Origin: Rhodoferax sp.
GTDB lineage: Bacteria; Pseudomonadota; Gammaproteobacteria; Burkholderiales; Burkholderiaceae_C
Direction: 5' to 3'
Assembly: GCF_012927445.1 (NCBI RefSeq)
Contig: NZ_JABBPD010000008.1
Location: 1-64,000, forward strand
DNA length: 64,000 bases
Shown one piece after another: positions 8,153 through 15,787 of this stretch. The notes beneath the pieces were generated by a model. That model searched no databases. It had not been told where the DNA came from and was given only the letters and a program-made list of their open reading frames with translations. A program made the position numbers and the translations under genes. Every line of letters begins with the position of its first letter. Positions within the stretch are counted from its first letter, which is position 1.

Positions 8153-8168
8153 GTTTCCTAGGGGAAAC
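8153..8168. repeat. Palindrome GTTTCC-N4-GGAAAC, left of the HAD gene
   Basis: A 16-bp palindrome with 6-bp arms. A related, longer palindrome lies just past the HAD gene at 8859-8876, so the two bracket that gene. Confidence 0.6.
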
Positions 8169-8195
8169 TTCCACAGCCATTGCAGGGCAAATTTA

Positions 8196-8248
8196 CGCAT
8201 ACGGAGGAACGGACGCGACGTCGAGTCTGATTTGGCTATAAAGTCGTG
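8196..8248 (+). repeat. 53-bp inverted repeat, right copy
   Basis: Reverse complement of 2521-2573 with three mismatches. It ends three bases before the HAD start codon. One frame through it encodes IYAYGGTDATSSLIWL and a stop, matching the HAYGGTGATLSLIWL end in the left copy. Both HAD genes thus probably once followed a gene with this C-terminus. Confidence 0.85.
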
Positions 8249-8251
8249 TGA

Positions 8252-8833
8252 ATGATGGCTACCCCACGAGAACTAAAAGATCAAAACGGCAGAGCCGCTT
8301 TGAACCAGTTTTACAAAGGCATTCGATGCAAAGGGCGTCCACTGCTTTTTCTGGATTTTGATGACGTCATATGTTTGAATAAACCCTATGGGGGGCACGA
8401 CGTCATTCAGTCCAGCTCCAATGCGCCAGCGGATCTGTGGGATCGATTATGGAATCCACCGTCAGTCAATGCCCTCCGCGACATTCTTGCAAAACACTCA
8501 CCAAGCATCGTTATCACAACCAGTTGGCTTCGATTCATGGAGCGTGATGGTTTTGTGTCTTTGTTCCGAAGAACGGGACTCGAAACGGTAGCCGAGTCAT
8601 TGCACGAGGCGTGGGAGGCGCCCCAAACTCATGGCTCAACACGATTGGCTGCGGTTGAGACTTGGTTGTGCAAGCACCATGCTGGACAGTCTCTCGTTGT
8701 TCTGGATGATGTCCAAAGTGGAACGGGATTGCGTGGTTCCCGCTTGGACAAAGCAGGTTGCGTTGTTTTATGCGAGGCGGATGTTGGCTTGCAAGAGCAG
8801 CACTTACATGTTGTCGACAAGGCGTTTAGCTAG
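8252..8833 (+). CDS. HAD-domain protein (SAK RNA-repair type HAD)
   Basis: The 193-residue protein has HAD motif I as LLFLDFDDVICLN, motif II as SIVITTSWLRF, and a C-terminal acidic motif LVVLDDVQSGTG. This is the layout of the small HAD domain family associated with 'Swiss Army Knife' RNA-repair proteins and often found in defence islands and prophages. A phosphatase or phosphotransferase acting on nucleic-acid ends is possible but not shown. ATG 8252 or 8255 may start it. The upstream 53 bp and first ~84 codons are duplicated in inverted orientation at 2221-2573. Two related palindromes flank the gene, which hints at cassette-like movement. Confidence 0.65.
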   Translation: MMATPRELKDQNGRAALNQFYKGIRCKGRPLLFLDFDDVICLNKPYGGHDVIQSSSNAPADLWDRLWNPPSVNALRDILAKHSPSIVITTSWLRFMERDGFVSLFRRTGLETVAESLHEAWEAPQTHGSTRLAAVETWLCKHHAGQSLVVLDDVQSGTGLRGSRLDKAGCVVLCEADVGLQEQHLHVVDKAFS

Positions 8834-8858
8834 ATCAGCACAAAAGAGTAGTCACCGT

Positions 8859-8876
8859 AGTTTCCCCTGGGAAACT
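8859..8876. repeat. Palindrome AGTTTCCC-CT-GGGAAACT, right of the HAD gene
   Basis: Perfect 8-bp arms around two bases, 26 bp after the HAD stop. Related to the palindrome at 8153-8168. It could be a recombination or protein-binding site, or a hairpin at the transcript end. Confidence 0.65.
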
Positions 8877-8988
8877 TTTCTGGGCTTGCCGGTGTGGCGC
8901 CACGCAAATGAAGGAACGGTCTTGACGTGAGGTTTGATTTGTCGCTGGTTGCCGGTAGGATGGCCAGTCACATTGAGGTCCTTCACTC

Positions 8989-10197
8989 TTGATACATCAC
9001 CTACTTCCCAAGGGTTCCGACCGCGGCATCGCTCCGATATTCGCGGCTCGCGCCATGCGCGGCTTCGCCGACGGCTTTGTCGCCGTTCTGTTGCCGGTTT
9101 ACTTGTTGGAAATGGGGTTGGGTGGGGTCGAGGTCGGGGCCATCGCCACGGCAACCTTGTTTGGCTCCGCCTTTGCAACCTTGGCTGTTGGAGCATGGGG
9201 GCATCGTTGGACGGGTAGGGCGTTGATGCTGGGAGCGGCCGCTCTCATGGTTGCCACAGGGCTTGGCTTCTCGATCATGTCGTCGTTTTGGCCGCTTCTG
9301 ATCGTCGCGTTCATGGGCACGCTCAACCCCAGCTCGGGCGACGTCAGCGTTTTCCTGCCCTTGGAGCATGCCCGGTTGGCGGCCGCCTCCGACACGGCGT
9401 CGAGGACCGATTTATTCGCGAGGTATGCGTTGACCGGAGCACTGTGCGCCGCTTTGGGAGCCTTGGCGTCGGGACTCCCCGAGCGCGTAGTCGCCTTGTC
9501 CGGCATGACAAAGCTCGACGCCCTGCGTGGCATGTTTATCCTCTACGGGATCGTCGGCGCCGCGGTGTGGGCCATGTATCGAAAGCTGCCGGTCCTGGCG
9601 GAGGTTGACCAGGCGAAACCCGCACCGCTGGGGCCGTCCAGAGCCGTGGTGGTGAAGTTGGCCGCTCTGTTTTCGGTGGATTCGTTCGCTGGCGGGCTCG
9701 TTGTCAATTCGCTGCTCGCTCTCTGGCTCTTTCAGAGGTTTGGCCTTTCGCTCTCCGCGGCTGGCGCCTTTTTCTTCGCTTCCGGGCTTCTGGGGGCGGC
9801 TTCACAACTTGCGGCGCCGAAGCTGGCCAAGCGGTTCGGCTTGGTCAACACCATGGTCTTCACGCATATTCCTGCCAGCATGTGCTTGATCGCCGCGGCC
9901 TTCGCGACCAATGTCGGCGTGGCGCTGGGTCTACTGTTGGTCCGCGCCATGGTGTCGTCGATGGATGTGCCAGCTCGAAGCGCATTTGTGATGTCGGTGG
10001 TGCAACCCCATGAGCGAGCTGCGGCGGCCAGTTTTACTGCCGTCCCTCGAAGCCTTGCATCGGCGGTGAGCCCTCTGCTTGCGGGCTGGCTATTTCAATC
10101 GGGCTGGTCGGCCACGCCATTGGTGGTTTGTGGGGTCCTGAAAATCGCATATGACTTGGCGTTATGGCGTGCGTTCAGGCTTTTTAAGCATGAATGA
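8989..10197 (+). CDS. MFS transporter (402 aa)
   Basis: A twelve-helix-like pattern of hydrophobic segments runs through the protein, with the MFS-type opening RGIAPIFAARAMRGFADGFVAVLLPVYLL and a charged central loop near residues 200-220. Substrate is unknown; drug or metabolite export is common for such proteins. The TTG at 8989 is the first possible start, because the frame is closed by a stop at 8974-8976. ATG 9055 would remove the beginning of helix 1. The gene stands alone and ends 56 bp before a strong intrinsic terminator. Its GC content is higher than that of the defence module to the left. Confidence 0.8.
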   Translation: MIHHLLPKGSDRGIAPIFAARAMRGFADGFVAVLLPVYLLEMGLGGVEVGAIATATLFGSAFATLAVGAWGHRWTGRALMLGAAALMVATGLGFSIMSSFWPLLIVAFMGTLNPSSGDVSVFLPLEHARLAAASDTASRTDLFARYALTGALCAALGALASGLPERVVALSGMTKLDALRGMFILYGIVGAAVWAMYRKLPVLAEVDQAKPAPLGPSRAVVVKLAALFSVDSFAGGLVVNSLLALWLFQRFGLSLSAAGAFFFASGLLGAASQLAAPKLAKRFGLVNTMVFTHIPASMCLIAAAFATNVGVALGLLLVRAMVSSMDVPARSAFVMSVVQPHERAAAASFTAVPRSLASAVSPLLAGWLFQSGWSATPLVVCGVLKIAYDLALWRAFRLFKHE

Positions 10198-10253
10198 TTG
10201 GGTCTGAATCAGCCACAGCACTCGCGAACGATCTAACCGCGAGACGTTAGGCC

Positions 10254-10278
10254 AAAGGGGCTCGGAAGAGCCCCTTTT
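10254..10278 (+). terminator. Intrinsic terminator after the MFS gene
   Basis: AAAGGGGCTC and GAGCCCCTTT form a 10-bp perfect stem with a GGAA loop, followed by a further T. Confidence 0.85.
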
Positions 10279-10393
10279 CACGATGGTTCCACAGTGGCGG
10301 ACGCACATCTACTTTCGCTCGAACCAAGTCCAGGGGTGGGCGATACTGATGTCGATGCCGAATTCGGCAATCCAAAAATGGAGAAATCGACAT

Positions 10394-11725
10394 ATGGATG
10401 AAGATAAAAAGCCCTCGCGCCGTCATCGGCCCGCTAAATACGAACGCCCTATGCCCTGGTGGCTGCAACAAGTCCGGGCGCGTCCCTTGGCTACCGCTGG
10501 CACGGTGGTCTCGACGGTAGGGGGCATCTTTTTGCTCATGTTTTTTTGCCAGCTTGGCGGAATGCCGGAATTGGACTTGGCGGGAGCAAGCGCGATACTG
10601 ATGGCTGTCGCGGCAATCGGATTCGTTCTGTCCGCAGCATTGACCGGCTGCGCGCTTGCTGCAGGTCTCATTCTGCGTGGCAATGAGCCGAAAGCGAATG
10701 AGTTGAGGACTCCGAAGGCCTTGGTGTTTCTGGCTCTGCCTGGATGGTTGAGCGTGTTTGCCGTCTCTTGCTATTTGGCATGGAAGCCAAACGGGGACAT
10801 TCCAAATTGGGCTTTCTCTTTCCCTTTCGTCCTCATGGTGGTGTTCGCATGCGTCTATGCATTATTGAAACCGAAATCAGACATGGTCAACGATGGCGCC
10901 AACAATGGTGCGTGGACCAAGTTCGGCAGAGGGATTGGTTATCTGGCCATCAGTTACTTTTGGTTGTTGACTGCCGCCTCCGCGTTCATCACGCTCTTTG
11001 CCATGTTCCCGCGCGACGGAGATAACAGCAGATTTCTAATCGGCTTGGTTGTGTGGACAACATGGTGCTACCTGTCGAACGTGGTTTTGGTCAAAGTCAC
11101 CAAAGCCAACACACTGGTGCTGATGGCTGGATGTTGCGCCATGAGCTTGTTTATGCTCCTTACCGTCTCTGGAAATTGGGCTGGGTTGCCCATGGCTGCC
11201 GTTCGTATGTTAGGCCTCGGCGAAATTCCCGTCGCCCTGGTGCTGACCTCGGAGGGGTGCGATCATCTGAACAAAGCGGCAGGCGGGCGTCCGGTATGCC
11301 GCGTCGAAGCGGGTGAAAAGACAGCGACTGTGTGTCCGGCATTATTGCGCTCACGCATTGGGGCGCCTTTTTTCATAGAGCTCTCGCCGTATGACGAGAA
11401 AGGGTATTGGCCTCAGGTGCATCCGCCGACTAGGTTGACCGCGATTGCCATTGCAAAGTCGGAGATTCCATCGTGGAGTCGGCTCGCGCCAATGCCTGCA
11501 AAGAAGGCGTCCGGCTCGCGCGCTTCTGACGCGGTTGTCACCTACCTTGAACCCTCAGCCAAGGATTCTTGGGTCTACGAACAATGCGGAGCAACACCCA
11601 TATCTTCGCCACCGAACCCCGTTGTTCCTGCTAAGCTTGTGCCTGCCCCCAAGACCCAACCCTCAGGTCCAAGAGATCAGACACCGTTGTTTGTTCGTAA
11701 AATCACACCGCCTCCCCTTCGTTAA
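10394..11725 (+). CDS. Multi-pass membrane protein of unknown function (443 aa)
   Basis: ATG 10394 is preceded by GGAGAA at proper spacing and gives MDEDKKPSRRHRPAKYERP, a basic cytoplasmic N-terminus. About seven hydrophobic helices follow (for example GIFLLMFFCQ, LVFLALPGWLSVFAVSCYLAW and FVLMVVFACVYALL) up to about residue 300. The last ~140 residues are soluble, contain four cysteines (EGCDHL, RPVCRVE, TVCPALL, EQCGAT) and end in a proline-rich tail. This suggests an inner-membrane protein with a periplasmic C-terminal domain. I recognise no family, and the neighbours do not indicate a role. Confidence 0.6.
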   Translation: MDEDKKPSRRHRPAKYERPMPWWLQQVRARPLATAGTVVSTVGGIFLLMFFCQLGGMPELDLAGASAILMAVAAIGFVLSAALTGCALAAGLILRGNEPKANELRTPKALVFLALPGWLSVFAVSCYLAWKPNGDIPNWAFSFPFVLMVVFACVYALLKPKSDMVNDGANNGAWTKFGRGIGYLAISYFWLLTAASAFITLFAMFPRDGDNSRFLIGLVVWTTWCYLSNVVLVKVTKANTLVLMAGCCAMSLFMLLTVSGNWAGLPMAAVRMLGLGEIPVALVLTSEGCDHLNKAAGGRPVCRVEAGEKTATVCPALLRSRIGAPFFIELSPYDEKGYWPQVHPPTRLTAIAIAKSEIPSWSRLAPMPAKKASGSRASDAVVTYLEPSAKDSWVYEQCGATPISSPPNPVVPAKLVPAPKTQPSGPRDQTPLFVRKITPPPLR

Positions 11726-11812
11726 GAGAGCTACGATACTTCGTAGCTGACTGTCTCGATTTAACCAAGCGTTCGCAAGTCTCGAATTCTCGCCCACAAC
11801 GATTATCAAATC

Positions 11813-12052
11813 ATGCTAAAGATGCCTGCCGGTAAGATGTCCTCAAGTCCAAAGACTCGTGTTCAGATTCTAAAGATTGAAAAAATGGGTGAGGACGGAA
11901 GATCCCTCAATCCGCCAGAAATTGAGTATTGGGTAGCGACTCTCGACATTCCGCCGCAACTGCTGGGGCAGTCGCATGCTACTTACCGCGCGGCGTTTGA
12001 ATGGGCGCAAATTAAAGGCTACGATTTGTCAGCGGCCTCACCCGCTCCCTGA
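11813..12052 (+). CDS. Small hypothetical protein (79 aa)
   Basis: Encodes a soluble, protein-like sequence (PKTRVQILKIEKMGEDGRSL, then EYWVATLDIPPQLLGQ). A start at ATG 11813, or at the later ATG before SSSPKT, is possible. Its 3' end overlaps by 34 bp the convergent small gene on the minus strand. Family unknown. Confidence 0.4.
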   Translation: MLKMPAGKMSSSPKTRVQILKIEKMGEDGRSLNPPEIEYWVATLDIPPQLLGQSHATYRAAFEWAQIKGYDLSAASPAP

Positions 12053-12255
12053 TCAGAAGATCTTGATTGCCTGTAAATTTCTGAAAGTCTTTGCTGTGCA
12101 AATGGGGTCCAAACGGGCTTCAGATCGCCGTGCGTTGATTGCCAATGCTTAATGACGATATCAAGAGCTTTGTTGGCTTCGATTTCTGCCTCAGCTGGGG
12201 ACAATCGATGCATAGCCGCGATGAAAGCCAAGTTCCAAAATTCTTCTACATTCAT
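12019..12255 (-). CDS. Small hypothetical protein (78 aa)
   Basis: ATG 12255 follows AAGGGAG on the coding strand. The product is mostly helical (MNVEEFWNLAFIAAMHRLSP, then AEAEIEANKALDIVIKHWQS), with composition typical of small phage or plasmid accessory proteins. No family is recognised. It converges on and slightly overlaps the gene at 11813. Confidence 0.5.
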   Translation of the reverse strand: MNVEEFWNLAFIAAMHRLSPAEAEIEANKALDIVIKHWQSTHGDLKPVWTPFAQQRLSEIYRQSRSSDQGAGEAADKS

Positions 12256-12385
12256 TTTGAGGTCTCCCTTTGCGAGACTAATTTACTAGCACGACGAAAC
12301 GCAAAAGTCAATCGCTTGCCGTGTGGGAAATCGCCTTGATGCAAGCGAAGCAACCCATTGGCATCGAAGCCATCACAATCAAGGC

Positions 12386-12586
12386 ATGCCTCACGCATCT
12401 CACAACCCCGAAAGAGATCATGCCGAGCTTCTGAAACTGCTTTTGATCGTTGTTGATGCGCAAGCGGGTCACCCTATTGAAAAGGGTCAAGCTTGGAAAA
12501 ATGACCGACAGACCCTAGCGAAGAAACTGGCGTATCACCTGCGGACAATTCAAACGATTCGCGAACGCGCGCCTACAACTCATTGA
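12386..12586 (+). CDS. Small hypothetical protein (66 aa)
   Basis: ATG 12386 follows AAGG. The product has a charged start (MPHASHNPERDHAELLKLLL) and a helical, basic C-terminal half (KNDRQTLAKKLAYHLRTIQT). An upstream ATG at 12323 in the same frame gives a less natural N-terminus. Unknown role, no recognised family. Confidence 0.4.
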   Translation: MPHASHNPERDHAELLKLLLIVVDAQAGHPIEKGQAWKNDRQTLAKKLAYHLRTIQTIRERAPTTH

Positions 12587-12912
12587 AGTCGGAAGACTGG
12601 CTCTCGATCCCAGTGTCGGAGCCCTACGTCTGCCTGCCTCCCAAACCTCGGTCGGTCAGACCTCGCAAGAACGCGGCGGAGATGTCGCATACCTCATTGG
12701 ACAAGGCTGTGGCAGTGGCTTGCGTTTCGAATGAGTTGTGGTAGTATCGATACGTTTCCGAACACCCAACATTATTTTCTTGGCATGTGCGGAATTCGCG
12801 GTTTAGGTTAGCGCGTCGTTGTGTAGCAGTGCTCCACATTCACTTACATCAACGTCGCCGTCGTAGCTCGCCTGAGCATGAATGTGGAATATGGATACTG
12901 TTTTATTAGAAG
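12587..12912. other. Gene-free stretch ending at an orphan terminator
   Basis: About 330 bp without a supportable reading frame. Because a well-formed intrinsic terminator follows directly and no protein gene reads into it closely, a small RNA could be encoded here. No promoter was clearly identified. Confidence 0.3.
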
Positions 12913-12939
12913 AAAGGGTGCATAACATGCGCCCTTTTT
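12913..12939 (+). terminator. Intrinsic terminator
   Basis: AAAGGGTGCAT pairs with ATGCGCCCTTT apart from one T/G position, with an AAC loop and a T-tract. It ends 31 bp before the LOTUS-like gene and more than 300 bp after the previous open frame. Confidence 0.65.
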
Positions 12940-12969
12940 CGCTTTCAAACCCTCTTGCGAAAGTCCTGT

Positions 12970-13839
12970 ATGGATCAAATTTGGTTCCAAATTGTCCGCG
13001 ACACTTTGGAGGAGGCGATGGCGAGCACAGGGGGGCGAGTTGTTAGCGGCGCCCGTTTCAGCTCCATTCTGAAACGAAGGGCAGACGAGGGTGGATTAGC
13101 CTTTCCGCCGCCACCGCTTAGGAGTTTCCGCGCTTTCATCGAGTCTTTCAGGGACATCGTAATTCCTCAGCCCCGCTCCGGCCGAGACATGTTGATTGTC
13201 CCGGTCGATCGGCCGGAACTGCTTTCGATAGAACTGGATGATCCTAGCGCGAACCGCATTCGGGACGATCTGTTCAAGGCGCTGACCCAAATCCCCAGGC
13301 ATGCTGATGACCCGGCTCCCTACTATCTGCCTTCGACCGACGAGGTCGTTTGGTTCGCGCACGATGTGCCGAGGCCAGGGGAGGCGATCAGGTTTCCGGC
13401 AGCGACTTTCGAGCAGGAAATTGCCGATCGCAAAGAATTCATCGACTCGCCGGAGGTCAACCTCCCGCACACGGCAAAGTCAACGCTCTCCATCGCATTG
13501 GAGAGCAGTTCGCCACTCGGAGCGTTTTCTTTTGCCGTCAAAGAGTTGGACATTTCGTCGAGTTGGCATCGTTATCGGATGTCGGCAATCCTCATGCGCT
13601 TGCGCCGGTGGAGCAGCGAGAAAAATATTCGATGGAGTCCCCATTGGATCGCGGAAGTCCGCCCCAAGCCGAGCGATGTGCCGGCGGCGGAGCAAATCGC
13701 GGTCCAGCCTGTCGTTCCGGTCGTCGTCGCGCGCGAGTTCTTGGGCGCGCTCGCTTCCGTGATCACCGAAGAGGACCTTGCCCGCATTCAAGTTCCGCTG
13801 GACCTTGTTGTCAAGGCTTGGCCATCCAGCCGCGGTTGA
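12970..13839 (+). CDS. LOTUS/OST-HTH-like N-terminal protein, probably frameshifted (289 aa)
   Basis: Residues 1-85 resemble a LOTUS (OST-HTH) winged-helix domain: helical MDQIWFQIVRDTLEEAM, then VVSGARFSSILKRR, RSFRAFIESFRDIVIPQP and a strand MLIVPVD. LOTUS domains bind RNA. The rest is unassigned. The frame ends at 13839 in PSSRG, and a second frame continues without a gap (13778-14635) with HPAAVEPEAVALLAGIPQKL. The codon pattern changes frame near 13818-13835, so the two probably were, or are, one ~560-residue protein broken by a single-base indel. Otherwise they are two overlapping coupled genes. ATG 12970 is preferred over TTG 12955. Confidence 0.5.
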   Translation: MDQIWFQIVRDTLEEAMASTGGRVVSGARFSSILKRRADEGGLAFPPPPLRSFRAFIESFRDIVIPQPRSGRDMLIVPVDRPELLSIELDDPSANRIRDDLFKALTQIPRHADDPAPYYLPSTDEVVWFAHDVPRPGEAIRFPAATFEQEIADRKEFIDSPEVNLPHTAKSTLSIALESSSPLGAFSFAVKELDISSSWHRYRMSAILMRLRRWSSEKNIRWSPHWIAEVRPKPSDVPAAEQIAVQPVVPVVVAREFLGALASVITEEDLARIQVPLDLVVKAWPSSRG

Positions 13840-14635
13840 GCCTGAGGCCGTCGCATTGCTTGCGGGCATCCCGCAGAAGTTGGTCAGGCAGGCCAAGGCG
13901 GCGGTGAAGGCGATTCCCGAGCAGATGCTTGCTGGGTGGGACATCAGGGTGTTTCCCGCGAAGGGAGAAAACCCTGAGATCACCGATGCGGATCTGCCGG
14001 ACTTGCTGCAGCGGGCGGCGAATGCTGATGGTGCCCACATCATTGGGTTTCATCAAACAGGCGGCCAAGGTCGCGTCGCCGTTGCCCTGCGAACCCATTT
14101 CAGATTTCGCTGGGGAAGCAATGAGATGCTTTGGAGCGTTGCCGGCAGCTTGGATCAGTTTCGGGAGCATGTCGAGTCGATACTGATGGAGGAGGCGCGG
14201 TGGCGGGAGCATGTGATGCCGGCTGACAAGAGTTCTCCCCTGATCCTCCCAAAAAAGGTATTCGAGCCGCTGGCGGGCCATGCAGACATTTGGGAGGAGT
14301 GCGAGATGTTCAATCGAGAGGTTGAGCATTTTGAGCAGCTCTCGAAAAAGATTAAGCACTTTGCCAAAGAGCACACCAAGCCTTACCAGGCGAATCAACC
14401 ATCCTATATGGTTGACCGGGACCGCTTGGTCTGGAAAGACAAAGGCCCCTACTATGCCAAGGCACCCTTCCCGCGCCAGTGGAAGTATTCCCTCCATGTA
14501 GGCGAGGCCTTCCACTATGACGTGGAGCATCAGCAAGGCCGTGAATTCACGTTGACCGATACCAGCGGCACGGCAAACTCGATCAAGCCGACCAAGCACA
14601 TCAACATCGATTGCCACGGATTCAAATCCCATTGA
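13778..14635 (+). CDS. Second part of the frameshifted LOTUS-like gene, or a coupled hypothetical gene
   Basis: The frame opens at a TTG within the previous gene, but convincing sequence begins only near 13825 (AVEPEAVALLAGIPQKLVRQ). It continues with LPDLLQRAANADGAHIIGFH, a glycine-rich GQGRVAVALRTHFRF segment and a helical stretch EMFNREVEHFEQLSKKIKHF. The C-terminus (WKYSLHVGEAFHYDVEHQQG) is unassigned. No ATG with a ribosome-binding site is visible at the expected position, which supports fusion with the upstream frame. Function unknown. Confidence 0.45.
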   Translation: MPAFKFRWTLLSRLGHPAAVEPEAVALLAGIPQKLVRQAKAAVKAIPEQMLAGWDIRVFPAKGENPEITDADLPDLLQRAANADGAHIIGFHQTGGQGRVAVALRTHFRFRWGSNEMLWSVAGSLDQFREHVESILMEEARWREHVMPADKSSPLILPKKVFEPLAGHADIWEECEMFNREVEHFEQLSKKIKHFAKEHTKPYQANQPSYMVDRDRLVWKDKGPYYAKAPFPRQWKYSLHVGEAFHYDVEHQQGREFTLTDTSGTANSIKPTKHINIDCHGFKSH

Positions 14636-14827
14636 CCAAGGGGAGCCCGCTCGATTGAGGCATGAAGATCAAGCCACGCAACCTGCTCAAGGAGCAAACC
14701 AAGGCAGTTGAGATGGCAAAAATCTGCCGCCGAAGACTACGCGGTTAAGGACCGCCCGTAGTGGGCCATTACATACGATGCATTTCCAAACGCCAACAGA
14801 GCCCTATTTTTTGCATGGTCGCGGCAG
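14636..14827. other. Short intergenic stretch with a possible 28-codon remnant
   Basis: From ATG 14662 a frame encodes MKIKPRNLLKEQTKAVEMAK and eight further residues before a stop. It is too short to call, but may be the start of a lost gene. Confidence 0.25.
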
Positions 14828-15088
14828 TTATTTCGTCAGGTTTACGAACCATAACCGCTGATCCCCATCCAGTGGACCTCGATAGCCCATCTGGATGAAC
14901 GTCGATGAGAAAAGATGTTGTCCGTTGGAGTAAAACTGAATGTCAGCCTGATTGGTATCAGGCAATAGCTTGGCTGGAACTCGTGGCCCAAACGTTCTGA
15001 CTTGTTTGGAGCTGATGGAAATTGGAGCCAGCGTGTTTCTGTAGTTGTCGTGTCCCGTGTGATCATGTCCCTGTCCGTAGCTGGCCAC
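14828..15088 (-). CDS. Small protein paralogous to the C-terminus of the 15788-16513 lipoprotein
   Basis: The last ~55 residues (VPAKLLPDTNQADIQFYSNG ... QRLWFVNLTK) align with the end of the lipoprotein at 15788-16513 (VPPAKLFPESADYKDFFNSS ... RRLWVVNLPSW). They share the VPAKL, MGY and RLWxVNL landmarks. This frame starts at GTG 15088 and lacks a signal peptide and the larger N-terminal domain. It is therefore either a truncated duplicate or a short gene. It lies 41 bp downstream of a DUF4755-like gene, repeating the gene pair seen upstream. Confidence 0.45.
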   Translation of the reverse strand: MASYGQGHDHTGHDNYRNTLAPISISSKQVRTFGPRVPAKLLPDTNQADIQFYSNGQHLFSSTFIQMGYRGPLDGDQRLWFVNLTK

Positions 15089-15129
15089 TGTTCAAAGCTT
15101 CGCCACCTTGTGTGAAAACAGAATGGCAC

Positions 15130-15705
15130 CTAGTTCGCCGCGATTCCACCTTCTTTTAGTTCTTGCCGCAGGATCTCCATCCACCGTGCTTGGATCGCCT
15201 CTGACATCATGGAGATACGCCACTTCGCATTATTGATATCTTTCACCGTGATAAACAGTCCGGTAGCGGCGTCGGCTTGTCTACCGGCAGAAATGTTGGC
15301 TGCTCCAGCGGCAACCACGCCAGCGACTCCAAACCCCACGGCTTGACCTGTCATTCGCACCTTGCTTGCTTCCCATTCCCGCACCGCATCGTAACTATAA
15401 GTTACGCATGTATCCCCATTCCACATCGTCAAGCTCTTAGCTGCGGTATTGATCCCGATACCAGTGTTGGCCTCATGATGGTCGAAACCTTGTCCGACTA
15501 GGATTCCTCCAGAAGACATCGCCTTGTCATGCATCGACCTTACGCGGTTTCTATCTCGCACGATGCTCCAACGAATCAAAGCCATTGGGCCGAAGAAAAC
15601 GCCTACAGTGAGAAGAAAGGAGCTTAGAGAAGACAAACTTCCACTAAAAAGAATCATGATGCCAAAAAAAGCCCATAACCAAGAAAGAATTGCAAGAACG
15701 GCCAT
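15130..15705 (-). CDS. DUF4755-like membrane protein, copy A (191 aa)
   Basis: Two N-terminal hydrophobic helices (AILSWLWAFFGIMILFSG and FLLTVGVFFGPMALI) precede a soluble domain. That domain contains GIGINTAAKSLTMWNGD, YDAVREWEAS, a small glycine/alanine-rich segment (residues ~125-142), GLFITVKDINNAKWRISM and the closing ARWMEILRQEL. It is clearly paralogous to the protein at 17197-17754 and resembles the DUF4755 family of bacterial membrane-anchored proteins of unknown function. ATG 15705 follows AAGGATTAG. It appears to be in a minus-strand cluster with the lipoprotein genes. Confidence 0.65.
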   Translation of the reverse strand: MAVLAILSWLWAFFGIMILFSGSLSSLSSFLLTVGVFFGPMALIRWSIVRDRNRVRSMHDKAMSSGGILVGQGFDHHEANTGIGINTAAKSLTMWNGDTCVTYSYDAVREWEASKVRMTGQAVGFGVAGVVAAGAANISAGRQADAATGLFITVKDINNAKWRISMMSEAIQARWMEILRQELKEGGIAAN

Positions 15706-15787
15706 TTCTAATCCTTATGTTCGCGTTGGAATATCAAATCAAAGGGCACTGCCTCAGCTCATCAGAGCAAGGCAACCCTCTCGACGC

